From assembly GCA_964591085.1 (NCBI GenBank), contig CAZPXH010000003.1, forward strand, positions 172,766 through 236,765: a stretch of DNA of 64,000 nucleotides, read 5' to 3'. This stretch comes from CAZPXH01 sp964591085. GTDB taxonomy: Bacteria > Spirochaetota > Spirochaetia > DSM-27196 > CAZPXH01. Numbering within the stretch: the stretch's first letter is position 1; the number at the start of each line of letters is the position of its first letter. The notes beneath the pieces were generated by a model. That model was not told the origin of the DNA. It ran no database searches and was given only the letters and a program-made list of their open reading frames with translations. Positions 8,336 to 17,652 of the stretch are shown piece by piece. The translations under genes were made by a program, and so were the position numbers.

Positions 8336-9970
8336 TCAGACCGATATCTTGCCGAAGCCCATCGGCGCGGACCCGTTGCTCCGGAAGCTTCGGTAGTCCA
8401 GTTCCGGGAAAACATTGTTCTTGCGCTCAATCCGGGTCAGCCACGCCGTGGCCACGTTGCCGCGACTGAGAGAGTCATAGATGCGGGTGAAGTTGTAGAT
8501 GTGCTCCTTTACCCGCCGCACCGCATAGGACACGGAAGCGTCCCCGCGCATGATGAAAGGCCAGTCCGAGCCTTGCGCCAGCAGAACCTCTCTGGCAGCC
8601 TGATCAAGCGCGCGCTTCTTCAGCCCGTCCTGGTCGGGAAAGCGCTCGCAGAGCTCACTCATCCGTTCCACCGCCTTGTGAAGGTGGCGGTATATCCAGT
8701 CATTCTTGCCGTCCAGCCACACCTCGCTGTAACCCTTGGTCCCCCAGCTGGAGAACTGCGCGTCCACCTGTGGGAACGATGTCAGGGAGTGGAGGACCTT
8801 CCCGGGGCTTGCGAGCTGCAGGTCATCGCGCCGGGCAAGCTGGATCGCGAGTTCATTGATCCAGTCAATTCCCTCAAACCACCAGTGTCCAAAGAGCTCG
8901 GCATCAAAGGGAGCGGTCACAACCAGCGGCTGGTCCGGGAGCACCTCTCGGACATCGCGGAGCTGCGCTACCTGCTCCTCAATAAATCGCCGCGCATGCT
9001 CCCTCACCCGTTCCCGGGCATGGTCCGGCCGGTAGGGCACCTTTTCACCGGTACGCCCCGTGATGGCCCAGTACTTGAACCCGGTTGTGGTACGGATGCT
9101 TTCGTCGTGGACGTAGGGATGGATGTAGGGTCCGATGTAGTCAAGCGGGAGGTCATACCCGATGTCACGGTAGAAGTCCCGGTAGTCCGGATGGGCAGGA
9201 AAACCGTCATCCGGATTCCAGACCTGACGCGCGGACAGAACGTCACGCGGGAAGGCGTGCAGCCCGGACGGGAGCTGCACTGGCGCAAAGGTACCGGTGG
9301 GCGGAGGATCTCCACTGAGCAGAACCCCGTGCGCCGCCAGTACCGTGTATTCAATTCCGTGCTCCGACAGAGCCGGTTCCAACGCTGGGGTGAACCCGCA
9401 TTCGGGCAACCACATTCCCCGCGGTAGCGAGCCAAAATTTCGCTGAAAGGTGTCCAGCCCGGCCTGCACCTGAGCGTGCACCGCCTGGGGCTTGTCCTCA
9501 AACAGCGGAAGGTACGGGTGCGTCCCCGGGCAGGTCAGCAGCTCAAGTCGGCCGCGCTTCTGGAGTAGATCAAACTGGCGGGCGATGTGACCCTCATATC
9601 GCTCAAAGTCTGCGATGTTGTCAGCGATGCGCCCATGGTACATCCGGGCAAGCGGCTCGAATGCGGGGTCGCCGGCGCTACGCTGGAGTTCACGCTCGGA
9701 GAGCTCGCGCTGTCGCTGCATGAAGGCGCGATAGCGGTCCCGAAGCAACTCGTCCTCCAGCATCAGCAGTAAGGTAGGGCTCAGGCTGATGGCCAGCGGA
9801 GCTTCCACGCCGTCGGTCTCCAGCGTGGAGAGAACCCGGAGCAGAGGAAGGTAGGTCTCAGAAATCGCCTCAAAGAGCCAGATCTCCTCCAGGAAGTTGT
9901 CGTACTCCGGGTGCCGGATATACGGAAGGTGTGCGTGGAGCAGGAGAATGAGGCGGGCCGGTTGGGCCAT
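8336..9970 (-). CDS. GH57 family 1,4-alpha-glucan branching enzyme/glucanotransferase
   Basis: A 544-residue cytoplasmic glycoside hydrolase family 57 protein of the DUF1957 branching-enzyme type. It opens with LILLLHAHLPYIRHPEY, the typical first barrel strand. It keeps the likely nucleophile glutamate in GMWLPECGF (about residues 188-196) and the acid/base aspartate in TAPFDAELFGHWW (about 350-362). A helical C-terminal region holds MRGDASVSYAVRRVKEHIYNF. The closest well-known relatives make alpha-1,6 branches in glycogen. The start overlaps the stop of the upstream DUF4912 gene (TGATG). Branching is the best guess over 4-alpha-glucanotransferase activity. Confidence 0.9.
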   Translation of the reverse strand: MAQPARLILLLHAHLPYIRHPEYDNFLEEIWLFEAISETYLPLLRVLSTLETDGVEAPLAISLSPTLLLMLEDELLRDRYRAFMQRQRELSERELQRSAGDPAFEPLARMYHGRIADNIADFERYEGHIARQFDLLQKRGRLELLTCPGTHPYLPLFEDKPQAVHAQVQAGLDTFQRNFGSLPRGMWLPECGFTPALEPALSEHGIEYTVLAAHGVLLSGDPPPTGTFAPVQLPSGLHAFPRDVLSARQVWNPDDGFPAHPDYRDFYRDIGYDLPLDYIGPYIHPYVHDESIRTTTGFKYWAITGRTGEKVPYRPDHARERVREHARRFIEEQVAQLRDVREVLPDQPLVVTAPFDAELFGHWWFEGIDWINELAIQLARRDDLQLASPGKVLHSLTSFPQVDAQFSSWGTKGYSEVWLDGKNDWIYRHLHKAVERMSELCERFPDQDGLKKRALDQAAREVLLAQGSDWPFIMRGDASVSYAVRRVKEHIYNFTRIYDSLSRGNVATAWLTRIERKNNVFPELDYRSFRSNGSAPMGFGKISV

Positions 9971-10620
9971 CAGCGGAGATCCGCTTCCAGACGCGCGAGT
10001 GCCTCGTCAGGGCGGTGCGCGAGCGACGTATAGAGAGACGGAAGCCCGGAAGCTTCCAGGACCTGCCGAACAGCAGGATCCTTGCGAGGCAGCTCGTCCA
10101 GCCCGGGGGCGGGTACATCAATGGTGTTGGAAAGCGCGAGGCGGACTTCCCGTGATCCAAAGGTCATACCGAGTTCAACCGAATAGGTGGTTCCCTGCCG
10201 CGGCAGGTTGATGTACCAGGAGCTGTCTTCAGGGCTCAGTGGAATGGTGAACGCATCGCCAGCGCCGGCCGGCCCGAAGTGATCGATTACCCGGAGGAAC
10301 AGGGACTCCTGGGTGGTCTTCCGGAGCCAACTGCGAAGGTCAAAGCGAAGGTTCCAGAACGCGTATGCCCAGGATGGATCACGGAGGAGAAGCGTTATTT
10401 CGGTCTGGTTGTAGCTGTCCGGTAGCGCGGTTTCGTCGTCGGCGTCGTGGTCGGCCAGCAGCTCTTCCAGTTGCACATTGTTGTACTTAACCAGTTGAAC
10501 CCGGACGTTCTCAGACTCGGTGCTTTCCCGCTCCAGGCGCGCCTCTTCAAGAGCCTCAAAGACAAGTTCTTCAAGGATTTCACGGCGAGCCCCTTCCGGA
10601 ACGTCAATCCTGAAATGCAC
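9970..10620 (-). CDS. DUF4912 domain protein
   Basis: A 216-residue protein without a signal peptide or membrane segment. The middle part matches the DUF4912 pattern: LPDSYNQTEITLLLRDPSW, then YAFWNL, then a beta-rich segment ending near SVELGMTF. The first ~60 residues are acidic and helical. DUF4912 proteins are often found beside GH57 enzymes, as here, and may bind carbohydrate, but no activity is established. The start is a GTG at 10620 with no obvious ribosome site, so it may differ by a few codons. Confidence 0.8.
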   Translation of the reverse strand: MHFRIDVPEGARREILEELVFEALEEARLERESTESENVRVQLVKYNNVQLEELLADHDADDETALPDSYNQTEITLLLRDPSWAYAFWNLRFDLRSWLRKTTQESLFLRVIDHFGPAGAGDAFTIPLSPEDSSWYINLPRQGTTYSVELGMTFGSREVRLALSNTIDVPAPGLDELPRKDPAVRQVLEASGLPSLYTSLAHRPDEALARLEADLR

Positions 10621-10723
10621 GACAAGCTGCTCTATCAGCCTCGCGGGCGCACTTCGGAGACGGTCGCGTGTCAGGCGGAACCCCCTTTGTGAGTGGAAGG
10701 GTAGGTAATGGGCAGAACCGGTG

Positions 10724-11647
10724 TCAAGGAGAGCGATTCAGGATGAACTCTGTGTCCCACTGCCCTCCCGAGACATCACGCATGTGCAGTCGAAAGCGGA
10801 TTTCAGTTCCGGGTGGAGTCCCCAGTCTGACGCCGCGGAGGAGAGAGGGCAGACTTCCGGCATCTAGCATGGCGGGGTCCGCGGGAGCAGCACGAAAGTC
10901 CCAGGAATAGATCACTGTTTCACCAGTATCCGGCTGTATCTCCAGCCGAAGCAGGTGAATGCCTGCTGCGCTTTGTGCGGGCACAGCCAGCAGAAGCCAA
11001 TCAGCGTACCAGTCCACCGCGCGGGCAACCCCGCCAGGCGCCGGGAGCACAAGCTCGCGCTCCACACGTTCCACCATCGGCTCAGCCCCGGCCTGGCCGC
11101 CGGTCCCGCCGGGCTCCTGGGCGCTTTCAGAACCCACGGAACTGTCGATAGCCCGCACAATTTCCCCGCTGAGCGAAAGCAGCGGCATACCAACTCGCAG
11201 ACCCGGCAGTGCCTGTGGGACGGAACCCGGTGTCGCGGCTTCGGGTTCCGGTGCCGAACTGAAGAACCGCGACGCTGCGTATCGCCGCTCACCGTCTGCG
11301 TCGGACACCCGAACCCTCGCAGGGTCTCCAGGTGTTTGGGGGAACTCCAGAACCAGGTTGAGTCCGTCCGGCATCCGGTAGACCAGGACAGGGCCGACAG
11401 GCTGCATGCCGTAGGGAATGGCAGGGTCAATTCTCGCCTGCTCCCGTGCCAGACTGTCCATCTCCGGTGCAGGTGCGCTTTCCTGTGGAGGGCTCAGCGG
11501 CAAGCGAAAGCGAAGCTCGGGGTCCGGATCCTCCACGGATGCCGGCGGAAAGGGCCACGGCCAAGCGGCGAGCCGCGGAAACGGCACGACAAGCACAAGC
11601 AGTAGGACAATGCGGACCGTTAGCCAGGGCCGTAGGTTCTGCTTCAT
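10724..11647 (-). CDS. secreted protein of unknown function
   Basis: I do not recognise this family. The ATG at 11647 overlaps the stop of the upstream gene by four bases (ATGA) and gives 307 residues. An N-terminal signal-like helix (VRIVLLLVLVVPFPRLAAW) is followed by a proline-rich stretch (residues ~35-60). The remainder is beta-rich, with a low-complexity linker of G, E, A and P near the middle. It ends in a beta-like segment near EIRFRLHMRDVSGGQ. It is probably periplasmic or surface-attached and acts with the propeller-like protein encoded just upstream. Confidence 0.7.
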   Translation of the reverse strand: MKQNLRPWLTVRIVLLLVLVVPFPRLAAWPWPFPPASVEDPDPELRFRLPLSPPQESAPAPEMDSLAREQARIDPAIPYGMQPVGPVLVYRMPDGLNLVLEFPQTPGDPARVRVSDADGERRYAASRFFSSAPEPEAATPGSVPQALPGLRVGMPLLSLSGEIVRAIDSSVGSESAQEPGGTGGQAGAEPMVERVERELVLPAPGGVARAVDWYADWLLLAVPAQSAAGIHLLRLEIQPDTGETVIYSWDFRAAPADPAMLDAGSLPSLLRGVRLGTPPGTEIRFRLHMRDVSGGQWDTEFILNRSP

Positions 11648-12702
11648 TGCCGATCCCACAAGAGCACCTGCACCTGGCCCCCGGTGTAGCCGAGCAGCAC
11701 CCGGGACCCATCGGACTCCATGCTGGTTGCCGGCCCCGGCAGGGGATAGCTGAAACTGATGCGACTATCCGAGTCCACCAGGTCCAGGATCGCGGTTCCG
11801 CTGTGCAGCGTCCGCAGGAGCAACAGCGAGCCATCGTCCAGAGGCAGGCTGTCTGTGAGGATCCCCGGAAGGCTCCGGAGCAGGCGGAGCCGGGGGAGGC
11901 TCAGGACCAGGCTCTCCCCTGAGTGCGGGACCGCTGCAAGCCCCACCGCCGCCAGCCGAAGAGGCCGGGAGAGAGCGGGGTTGATCCCGTCAAGCCGCCG
12001 GAACTCGGGACCAGACCGTGCACCCGCGAGGGCTTCATTGGAAAGGACCGCTATCCAGGACTCTCCGTCTGCAGCAATCCCCAGGACCGGTGCGCCGGTT
12101 TCCCGCCGGATTACTTGCGGCGGGGAGTTGTCAGGAGACGCAACAACGCTGACCAGAGCACCGCTTGCAAAGCCCAGGTACAGCGTACCCTTCGGATCGC
12201 TCGCGACGGAGCTCAGTGGCATGGCATCAGCAACCCTCACGGGGTCGGCACCAGGGATGGGGACGGTGACCACACTTCCGCTCGCGTCCAGAAGCGCATG
12301 GGTGCCCGGAGGTATCAACGGGAATCCGTTGTGGGGTCCGTCTACCGCACCCCGGTTCCACAGAAGGTGCTCATCCCTGCCCCGCATCACCGCAAGGCGA
12401 TCTCCGTCCGTGACCGCACTGCCCGGCATAGTCGCAACGCGCAAGGGTTGGGGCAGCGGCACCACTGTGCCGCTGGTCTCGGCTTCAGTTGGTCCCGGGA
12501 CACCAACGATTTCGCCGTTTGGGAGGCGAAGGAGCAGATGCTCGCGCAGGCCAGCGGGGGAGATCTCACCAAGGTCGGAGGAAGAATGAAGCCGGCCCGC
12601 AGAAAGCCGCTGCCCGGGAGCGGGAGACAGCGGGAGAAGGAAGGCCCATGACAGCCCCAGAAGGGACAACAGAAAGCCGAGTAGTGCTCTGGCGGAGTTC
12701 AC
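11644..12702 (-). CDS. secreted beta-propeller-like protein of unknown function
   Basis: A 352-residue protein with an N-terminal signal sequence (ALLGFLLSLLGLSWAFLLPL). The rest is a run of short beta-strand units with turns such as DGDRLAV, ASDPKGTLYLGFASG, AADGESWIAVLS, LDDGSLLLLRT and ESDGSRVLLGYTGG. The repeat spacing of about 40-50 residues suggests a beta-propeller. No catalytic motif is seen. The stop overlaps the start of the downstream secreted protein, and its own start overlaps the stop of the upstream coiled-coil gene, so the three are one operon. Confidence 0.7.
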   Translation of the reverse strand: MNSARALLGFLLSLLGLSWAFLLPLSPAPGQRLSAGRLHSSSDLGEISPAGLREHLLLRLPNGEIVGVPGPTEAETSGTVVPLPQPLRVATMPGSAVTDGDRLAVMRGRDEHLLWNRGAVDGPHNGFPLIPPGTHALLDASGSVVTVPIPGADPVRVADAMPLSSVASDPKGTLYLGFASGALVSVVASPDNSPPQVIRRETGAPVLGIAADGESWIAVLSNEALAGARSGPEFRRLDGINPALSRPLRLAAVGLAAVPHSGESLVLSLPRLRLLRSLPGILTDSLPLDDGSLLLLRTLHSGTAILDLVDSDSRISFSYPLPGPATSMESDGSRVLLGYTGGQVQVLLWDRQ

Positions 12703-13520
12703 GCGCCGGCAGAGCTGCGCCTGCCGGACTCCCGGTTCTGCTCGTCAGCTTCCATCCGGTTCTTCCACACCCCCGCCTGCCGCTTCACGCGCTCCGAATC
12801 GTCCGCCTCACCCAGAACCATGTGGATTCGGCGCAAGGCGTTCAAATATGCGATTGCCTGGCGGAAGTCATCCGCTCGCTGTGTGCTGAGCTCGTACTTC
12901 TCCCGATACCGATCCGCCGCGTGCTGGAGCAGCTGCTTTGCCAGATCCAGGTGGGCGAGGCGCTCGCGGTATCCTTCCACCCGCGGGTCCAGGCCGGCGA
13001 CCACGGAGCGGAGGTTCATCAAGTTCTTCACCACTGCGGCGAGGCGGCCGTCCAGCTCAACAAAGCTCCAGCGCCACTTTGACTCCTTGCCGTAGGCATC
13101 CTCCACCGCAGTAATTGTGTAGCCAAGCTTCCGCGCGATGTTGTAGCGCTGTTCCGTTGAGATGTTGGTGAGGCTCTCATGCCGGTCCTCGTACTCGGAG
13201 AACGGCACGTCTATGTAGTTGGTGACAACTTCCTCCAGCTTGATCACCGCGTCGTAGCAGATCTTCCGGCCCTCGCCGAGATACTTCTCGTTCTTGACGC
13301 CAAGGAGGTTCTCAGAGGCGGCGTTCATCACCAGGTAGTGGCTGGCCACCGCAAGGCGCTTGTCAGCAACCATGAAGCGCTTGGCACTGGCTCCAGGATC
13401 CCCGTCAATGACTGACTGAGAGATTGAGTTCGCGCGTTGATCCAGCGCTTCTATTTCACGCTTGTACTGCTGAATCCTGCCGTTGAAGCGCTGTCTGGCT
13501 TCCTCGCTTACGCGTCCCAT
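12699..13520 (-). CDS. conserved helical cytoplasmic protein, unknown function
   Basis: A 273-residue, highly charged, almost wholly helical protein without a signal peptide. Examples are the segments FNGRIQQYKREIEALDQRAN and YREKYELSTQRADDFRQAI. The KWRWSFVELDGRLAAVVKNL segment is the only aromatic patch. It starts three bases after recN. I recall a gene of similar character next to recN in treponemes, which suggests a conserved spirochaete family, but I cannot verify this. No function is proposed. Confidence 0.75.
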   Translation of the reverse strand: MGRVSEEARQRFNGRIQQYKREIEALDQRANSISQSVIDGDPGASAKRFMVADKRLAVASHYLVMNAASENLLGVKNEKYLGEGRKICYDAVIKLEEVVTNYIDVPFSEYEDRHESLTNISTEQRYNIARKLGYTITAVEDAYGKESKWRWSFVELDGRLAAVVKNLMNLRSVVAGLDPRVEGYRERLAHLDLAKQLLQHAADRYREKYELSTQRADDFRQAIAYLNALRRIHMVLGEADDSERVKRQAGVWKNRMEADEQNRESGRRSSAGA

Positions 13521-13523
13521 AGC

Positions 13524-15236
13524 CTACCCCGAGATATCGGCGGCTCGGAGCGCAGAACTGACTTCCTTAAGCAGTTCTCGCGCGTGCTCAAGGGAGGCCG
13601 CAGTGCTGCTGTCTCCAGCAAGCATGCGAGCAATCTCGCTGACGCGGGAGTCCTGATCCAGGCCGTGCACTCTGGTGCGGGTTCTATCCTGCTCTACCAC
13701 CTTCTCTACCCGGATGTGATTATCCGCCCCGGCCGCAACGCTCGCAAGGTGGGTGATGCAGAGCACCTGGTGACTGCGCCCGAGCCTGGCGAGGTAGCGA
13801 CCAACGGCACGAGCAATCTCTCCACCGATTCCCGCGTCCACCTCGTCAAATACCAGTGTGTCTATGGTGTCAGCCGCGGATAGTGCCGTCTTCAGGGCAA
13901 GCATGACCCGGGAGATCTCACCGCCGGATGCAACGGTCTTCAGGGGCCGCGGGTCCTGGCCGGGATTGGCGGCAATGAGGAATCGCACGTCGTCCATGCC
14001 GTTTGCGCCCAGGCTGGGACCGCCGCTCGGCCCTGTTTTCTGCTCAACAGAGACAGCAAAGCGCGCGCGGTCCATTCCCAGTGCGGAAAGCCCCTCCAGC
14101 ACCTTCTCTGCAAGCCCGCGAGCCGCAGTCTTCCGGTGCCCGGAAAGGGTCCGAGCCGCTTCCAGCGCGGCACGCTGCACCCGCTTCAGGCGGTCCTCCA
14201 GATCTCGGGTGTTGCCTTCCCAGTTCTCGAGGTCTGTTATCCGATCCTCCGACTGCTGCCGGTGCTCAAGGACCGCTTCCAGCGACCCTCCGTACTTCCG
14301 CTTCAGGTTCTGCAGGGTAGCCAGACGGGACTCCACAAACTCCAGCCGATCCGGATCAAAAGCCAGCCGATCAGCGTAGGTCGACAGTTCCGATGAGGCG
14401 TCACTGAACTCGTAGTAGAGGCTCTCAATCCTACCGGCGAGAGCGGACAGCTCCGAGTCAATCTCGGCTGCGTCCTGCAGCCGCGCGCTCAGTGCTCGCA
14501 TCCCGGAAACCAGCCCGCCATCTTCGCCGTTGGCACGCTCGCGGGCATCCGCCACGGTGGCATAGAGGCGCTCATACTGACCGAGCCGGGATCGCTCTCC
14601 CTCCAGTTCCTGATCCTCGCCGGGCTCAGGGGAGATGCGGTCAATCTCGTCTATGGCAAAGCGAGCGAGCTCCAGATCCCGATCCCGATCCGCAGCGCTC
14701 TGTTGCAGGGCTTCCAGGCGCCGCTTGATCTCGCTTACCTCGGCCACCTTCTCTCGCACCTCTGCCACCTCGGATTCCAGCTCGCCAAAGGCGTCCAGGA
14801 GTTCCCGGTGGCGGGACTCAACCAGCAGGCTCTGATGCTCATGCTGACCGTGCATGTCCACCGCCAGCCCCATGAACACCGCGAGTTCCTCTCGCGTTAC
14901 GGGATTGGACTGAACGTAGATCACACCCCTGCCCTGCTTCTTCACGCTCCGCCGAAGCAGAACCGAGCCTTCATCCGGCTCAATTGCGCGTTCGGCAAGC
15001 CAGGCGAGGGCGGGATGGCCGGCGGCAAAGGAAACCAGGGCGGAGACCACGGTCTCATCGCCGAACGGCCCAACGGTATCTCCGCTCGCCTTACCGCCAA
15101 AGAGGAGGGACAGCGCACCAACCAGCAGGGACTTGCCCGCGCCGGTCTCGCCGCTGATGACGTTGAGCCCACCGGTGAACTCGATTGTTGCGCGATCGAT
15201 GATCGCCAGGTTCTGTACGCTGAGCTGCTCAATCAT
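13524..15236 (-). CDS. recN: DNA repair protein RecN
   Basis: SMC-like ATPase of double-strand break repair, 570 residues. The N-terminus MIEQLSVQNLAIID leads to the Walker A ISGETGAGKSLLVGAL. A long coiled coil follows (about residues 150-370). Near the C-terminus are the ABC signature VASGGEISRVMLALK, the Walker B TLVFDEVDAGIGG and the CITHLASVAAGADNH switch. The ATG at 15236 overlaps the nadK stop by eight bases. A GTG three codons upstream is an alternative. Confidence 0.96.
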   Translation of the reverse strand: MIEQLSVQNLAIIDRATIEFTGGLNVISGETGAGKSLLVGALSLLFGGKASGDTVGPFGDETVVSALVSFAAGHPALAWLAERAIEPDEGSVLLRRSVKKQGRGVIYVQSNPVTREELAVFMGLAVDMHGQHEHQSLLVESRHRELLDAFGELESEVAEVREKVAEVSEIKRRLEALQQSAADRDRDLELARFAIDEIDRISPEPGEDQELEGERSRLGQYERLYATVADARERANGEDGGLVSGMRALSARLQDAAEIDSELSALAGRIESLYYEFSDASSELSTYADRLAFDPDRLEFVESRLATLQNLKRKYGGSLEAVLEHRQQSEDRITDLENWEGNTRDLEDRLKRVQRAALEAARTLSGHRKTAARGLAEKVLEGLSALGMDRARFAVSVEQKTGPSGGPSLGANGMDDVRFLIAANPGQDPRPLKTVASGGEISRVMLALKTALSAADTIDTLVFDEVDAGIGGEIARAVGRYLARLGRSHQVLCITHLASVAAGADNHIRVEKVVEQDRTRTRVHGLDQDSRVSEIARMLAGDSSTAASLEHARELLKEVSSALRAADISG

Positions 15237-16077
15237 CGGCGCCACCCGACCAACTCAGTTTCTGACGCAGCACTTCATAGAAGGTACGGCGATCCGACTG
15301 CACAACGCGCGCCGGCATATCCGCCGATCTGACGGAGATCCGATCACCGCGGGCGAGCGGCACAACGGTCTGCCCGTCCAAGGTGAGTATGAGGTCCGTC
15401 CGCTGCTGCTGCTCAACATCAATGAAGACGATTTCTTCCCCCGGCACAACCAGAGGCCGGTGACTGATGGAGAACGCGCAGATCGGGATGAGAATCATTG
15501 CGGCCATTTCCGGGTGCAGGATGGGGCCGCCGGCAGCGGCGCTGTAGGCCGTTGATCCAGTGGGAGTTGCTACAATGACCCCATCCGCCCGGTACTTCCC
15601 GATCGGCGTGTCCCGCAGGCTCGCCGAAAGGCGCACCAGCTTGGAGATTCCGGCAGAGGAAATGACCACGTCATTGAGAGCAAGAAATCGATGTACCAGC
15701 GAATCGTTCCGGGAGACATCCACGCTCACCATCAGCCGCTCGCCGACGCGGAGCTTCCCGGCGAAATAGCTGTCTACCGCCGCAAGGACCTCGTCCAGTG
15801 CCACCTCGGTGATGAAGCCGAAGTCCCCAAGGTTGACCGGAAGTATCGGCACACCCAGGGGGGCCATACTCCGCGCCGCATACAACACGGTGCCGTCTCC
15901 GCCGAGGCTGATGGCAAGGTCAAAGGATTGCTGGGGCACGGAGCCCGGCTGACCGCGAAACCCGAACTTTTGCACCGCAAAGCCGGCAGCTGCAAGCTCT
16001 GCTGATATCCGCGTTGACTCGGACTCGGCACCCGGTTTGTCAAAGTTGGCGATCAACAGGATGGATCGGGTGCCCAT
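15229..16077 (-). CDS. nadK: NAD kinase
   Basis: Phosphorylates NAD to NADP in the cytoplasm, 282 residues. It has the ATP-binding AISLGGDGTVLYAARSM motif, NLGDFGFITEV, and the NE/D-type diacylglycerol-kinase-fold motif around ALNDVVISSAG. VATPTGSTAYSAAAGGP follows. The order nadK-recN is common in many bacteria. The start ATG at 16077 has AAAGGA about eleven bases upstream. Confidence 0.95.
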   Translation of the reverse strand: MGTRSILLIANFDKPGAESESTRISAELAAAGFAVQKFGFRGQPGSVPQQSFDLAISLGGDGTVLYAARSMAPLGVPILPVNLGDFGFITEVALDEVLAAVDSYFAGKLRVGERLMVSVDVSRNDSLVHRFLALNDVVISSAGISKLVRLSASLRDTPIGKYRADGVIVATPTGSTAYSAAAGGPILHPEMAAMILIPICAFSISHRPLVVPGEEIVFIDVEQQQRTDLILTLDGQTVVPLARGDRISVRSADMPARVVQSDRRTFYEVLRQKLSWSGGADD

Positions 16078-16122
16078 ACCGCATCTAATCCTTTCCGCGC
16101 GCTCCGATGCAAGCTTCTGCGG

Positions 16123-17133
16123 CTATGGCAGCGTTGCCACCACCCGGCTCACCTGGGAGAGCTCCTCGTTTGTCATGGCGGGGTACAGCGGGAAGCGAAC
16201 ACAGCTCATGGCAAGACGCGCCGCCACGGGGACCTCATCCTCCGGAACCAGCCCGCGCGCGACAACGCTGTTCTCAAACGCCAGCGCCGCGGAGACCTCC
16301 TGCCGAGCGGCGTAGGAGATTGCTTCTCCGGCCCCGCGGTCCACGCGCAACGCCAGGCTGAATGGCAGCAACCCTTCCCCGTCCGGTAGGAGCACCTGCC
16401 GCCCTGCCCGGCGGGCCTGCTCCAGCAGCACGCGCGCAAGCTCCTTTCGCCGCCCAAGCATTGCATCCAGCTCCCGAAGCTGCGCACTGGCGAGCGCGGC
16501 GTTCATGTCAGACATCAGGCTGCTCGTTCCGAGCCTTCCAAGCTCCCGGCTCAGTGCGGTGTAATCGCGCTTGCTCCGCAAGCTGACGACCGCACCTCCA
16601 CCTGCGGTGATTACCGCGTCTTCGCCGAGTCCCATGACGGCCACCCGGGCGCGGCTGCCCGCGTACACACCTTCAACCACTGATCCAAGAGACTCTGTGA
16701 TGTCCTCCACAACCGGGATTCCGCCGTCCAGAAGGGCGGGACCGGGAGCAAGCCCCAGGCGGCCGTCCAATACCAACGCTGCCAGCCCCAGGTCAGCAAC
16801 GCTGTTCGGATCCGGTTGTCCGCTGTGTTCCGCCACGTCCAGGGCCACAGGCTCAAGGCCTGCTTCTTCTGTTGCCGTCCAGTACTCGGCACGGGAAAGA
16901 GCAGGGATGCCAATCCGGCTCTCCGGCTCAAGACCAAGAATCCGCAGGGCCACCGATGCGGCGCGGGTGTGCTCAGCCAGAGCCATGCCCCGGCCGTGTC
17001 CCAGCCATGCAGGGAACTCTCGGCTGAAGGCACGGGAAAGCTCCCCCGGTCCGACGAGGTCGGCCACCAGTGAATTGAGCACGGCAAGGAGATCCGTCCG
17101 GCGAATGAGCGGACGGTTGGAGGGTACGGCCAC
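16123..17133 (-). CDS. DegT/DnrJ/EryC1-fold protein lacking the PLP lysine
   Basis: A 336-residue protein with the fold and motif order of sugar aminotransferases: substrate/PLP-binding N-terminal region, then VVEDITESLGS (about 141-151) matching the usual VIEDAAQALG motif, then GLGEDAVITAGGGAV (about 168-182) where the family has T-K-x-x-x-x-GEGG. At the expected Schiff-base lysine (about residue 172) this protein has Asp, and the GEGG is GGG. A transaminase needing that lysine would be inactive. It may be a pseudo-enzyme with a binding or structural role. It begins two bases after cheW and is probably co-expressed with it. Confidence 0.75.
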   Translation of the reverse strand: MAVPSNRPLIRRTDLLAVLNSLVADLVGPGELSRAFSREFPAWLGHGRGMALAEHTRAASVALRILGLEPESRIGIPALSRAEYWTATEEAGLEPVALDVAEHSGQPDPNSVADLGLAALVLDGRLGLAPGPALLDGGIPVVEDITESLGSVVEGVYAGSRARVAVMGLGEDAVITAGGGAVVSLRSKRDYTALSRELGRLGTSSLMSDMNAALASAQLRELDAMLGRRKELARVLLEQARRAGRQVLLPDGEGLLPFSLALRVDRGAGEAISYAARQEVSAALAFENSVVARGLVPEDEVPVAARLAMSCVRFPLYPAMTNEELSQVSRVVATLP

Positions 17134-17135
17134 TA

Positions 17136-17612
17136 TCAGACCTGGATTGATTCTATCTGGGCAAGTTCGCGAAGGTCGAAGAGGCGTTGAACGTCCAGGA
17201 TGATGAGGTAACCTTCCTCCTGCTTCACCACTCCCTCTATGTATTCTGCCCCGATTCCGGTCAGCATCTGCGGGGGCGGCTGCACTTCCTGTGCTCCGAC
17301 GTGCACGACGCGGAGCACCCGATCGATGATGATGGCAAGGTGCATCTCATCAATCTGGACGATGATGAAGCCAGACAGCAGCTGGTCTTCCTCGCTGAGG
17401 TCCAGCTTCTTCAGGTGGAAGCGACGATGCAGGTTGATGACCGGGATGATGTCACCCCGGAGATTGAAGATTCCTTCCACGTAGGCGGGAGCATTCGGAA
17501 TGGCGCGCACGTCCTCAATCTGGACAATACCCTCCACATCCATGATGTCAATCCCGTAGCGTTCGCCACTCAGCTGGAACGTAACCAGCTGCAGATCATC
17601 TGTACCGGCCAT
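17136..17612 (-). CDS. cheW: chemotaxis coupling protein CheW
   Basis: Scaffold joining chemoreceptors to CheA, 158 residues, a single CheW domain. Diagnostic pieces are LVTFQLSGERYGIDI, the PNAPAYVEGIFNLRGDIIPV motif near residues 40-58, and GIGAEYIEGVVKQEEGYLIIL towards the end. No other chemotaxis gene is in the window. A GTG one codon upstream is possible. The ATG at 17612 lies seven bases downstream of a good -10 element and lacks a ribosome site (see the promoter entry). Confidence 0.95.
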   Translation of the reverse strand: MAGTDDLQLVTFQLSGERYGIDIMDVEGIVQIEDVRAIPNAPAYVEGIFNLRGDIIPVINLHRRFHLKKLDLSEEDQLLSGFIIVQIDEMHLAIIIDRVLRVVHVGAQEVQPPPQMLTGIGAEYIEGVVKQEEGYLIILDVQRLFDLRELAQIESIQV

Positions 17613-17619
17613 CACTTAC

Positions 17620-17648
17620 ACAATAGTGGAGCCCGCAAAGGCAATCAA
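17620..17648 (-). promoter_or_regulatory. cheW promoter, likely leaderless
   Basis: TTGATT (17648-17643), a 17-base spacer and TATTGT (17625-17620) on the minus strand, placed between the hmuS stop and cheW. The -10 ends seven bases before the ATG at 17612, so transcription would begin at or next to the start codon. No Shine-Dalgarno sequence is seen. Confidence 0.45.
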
Positions 17649-17652
17649 GAAG

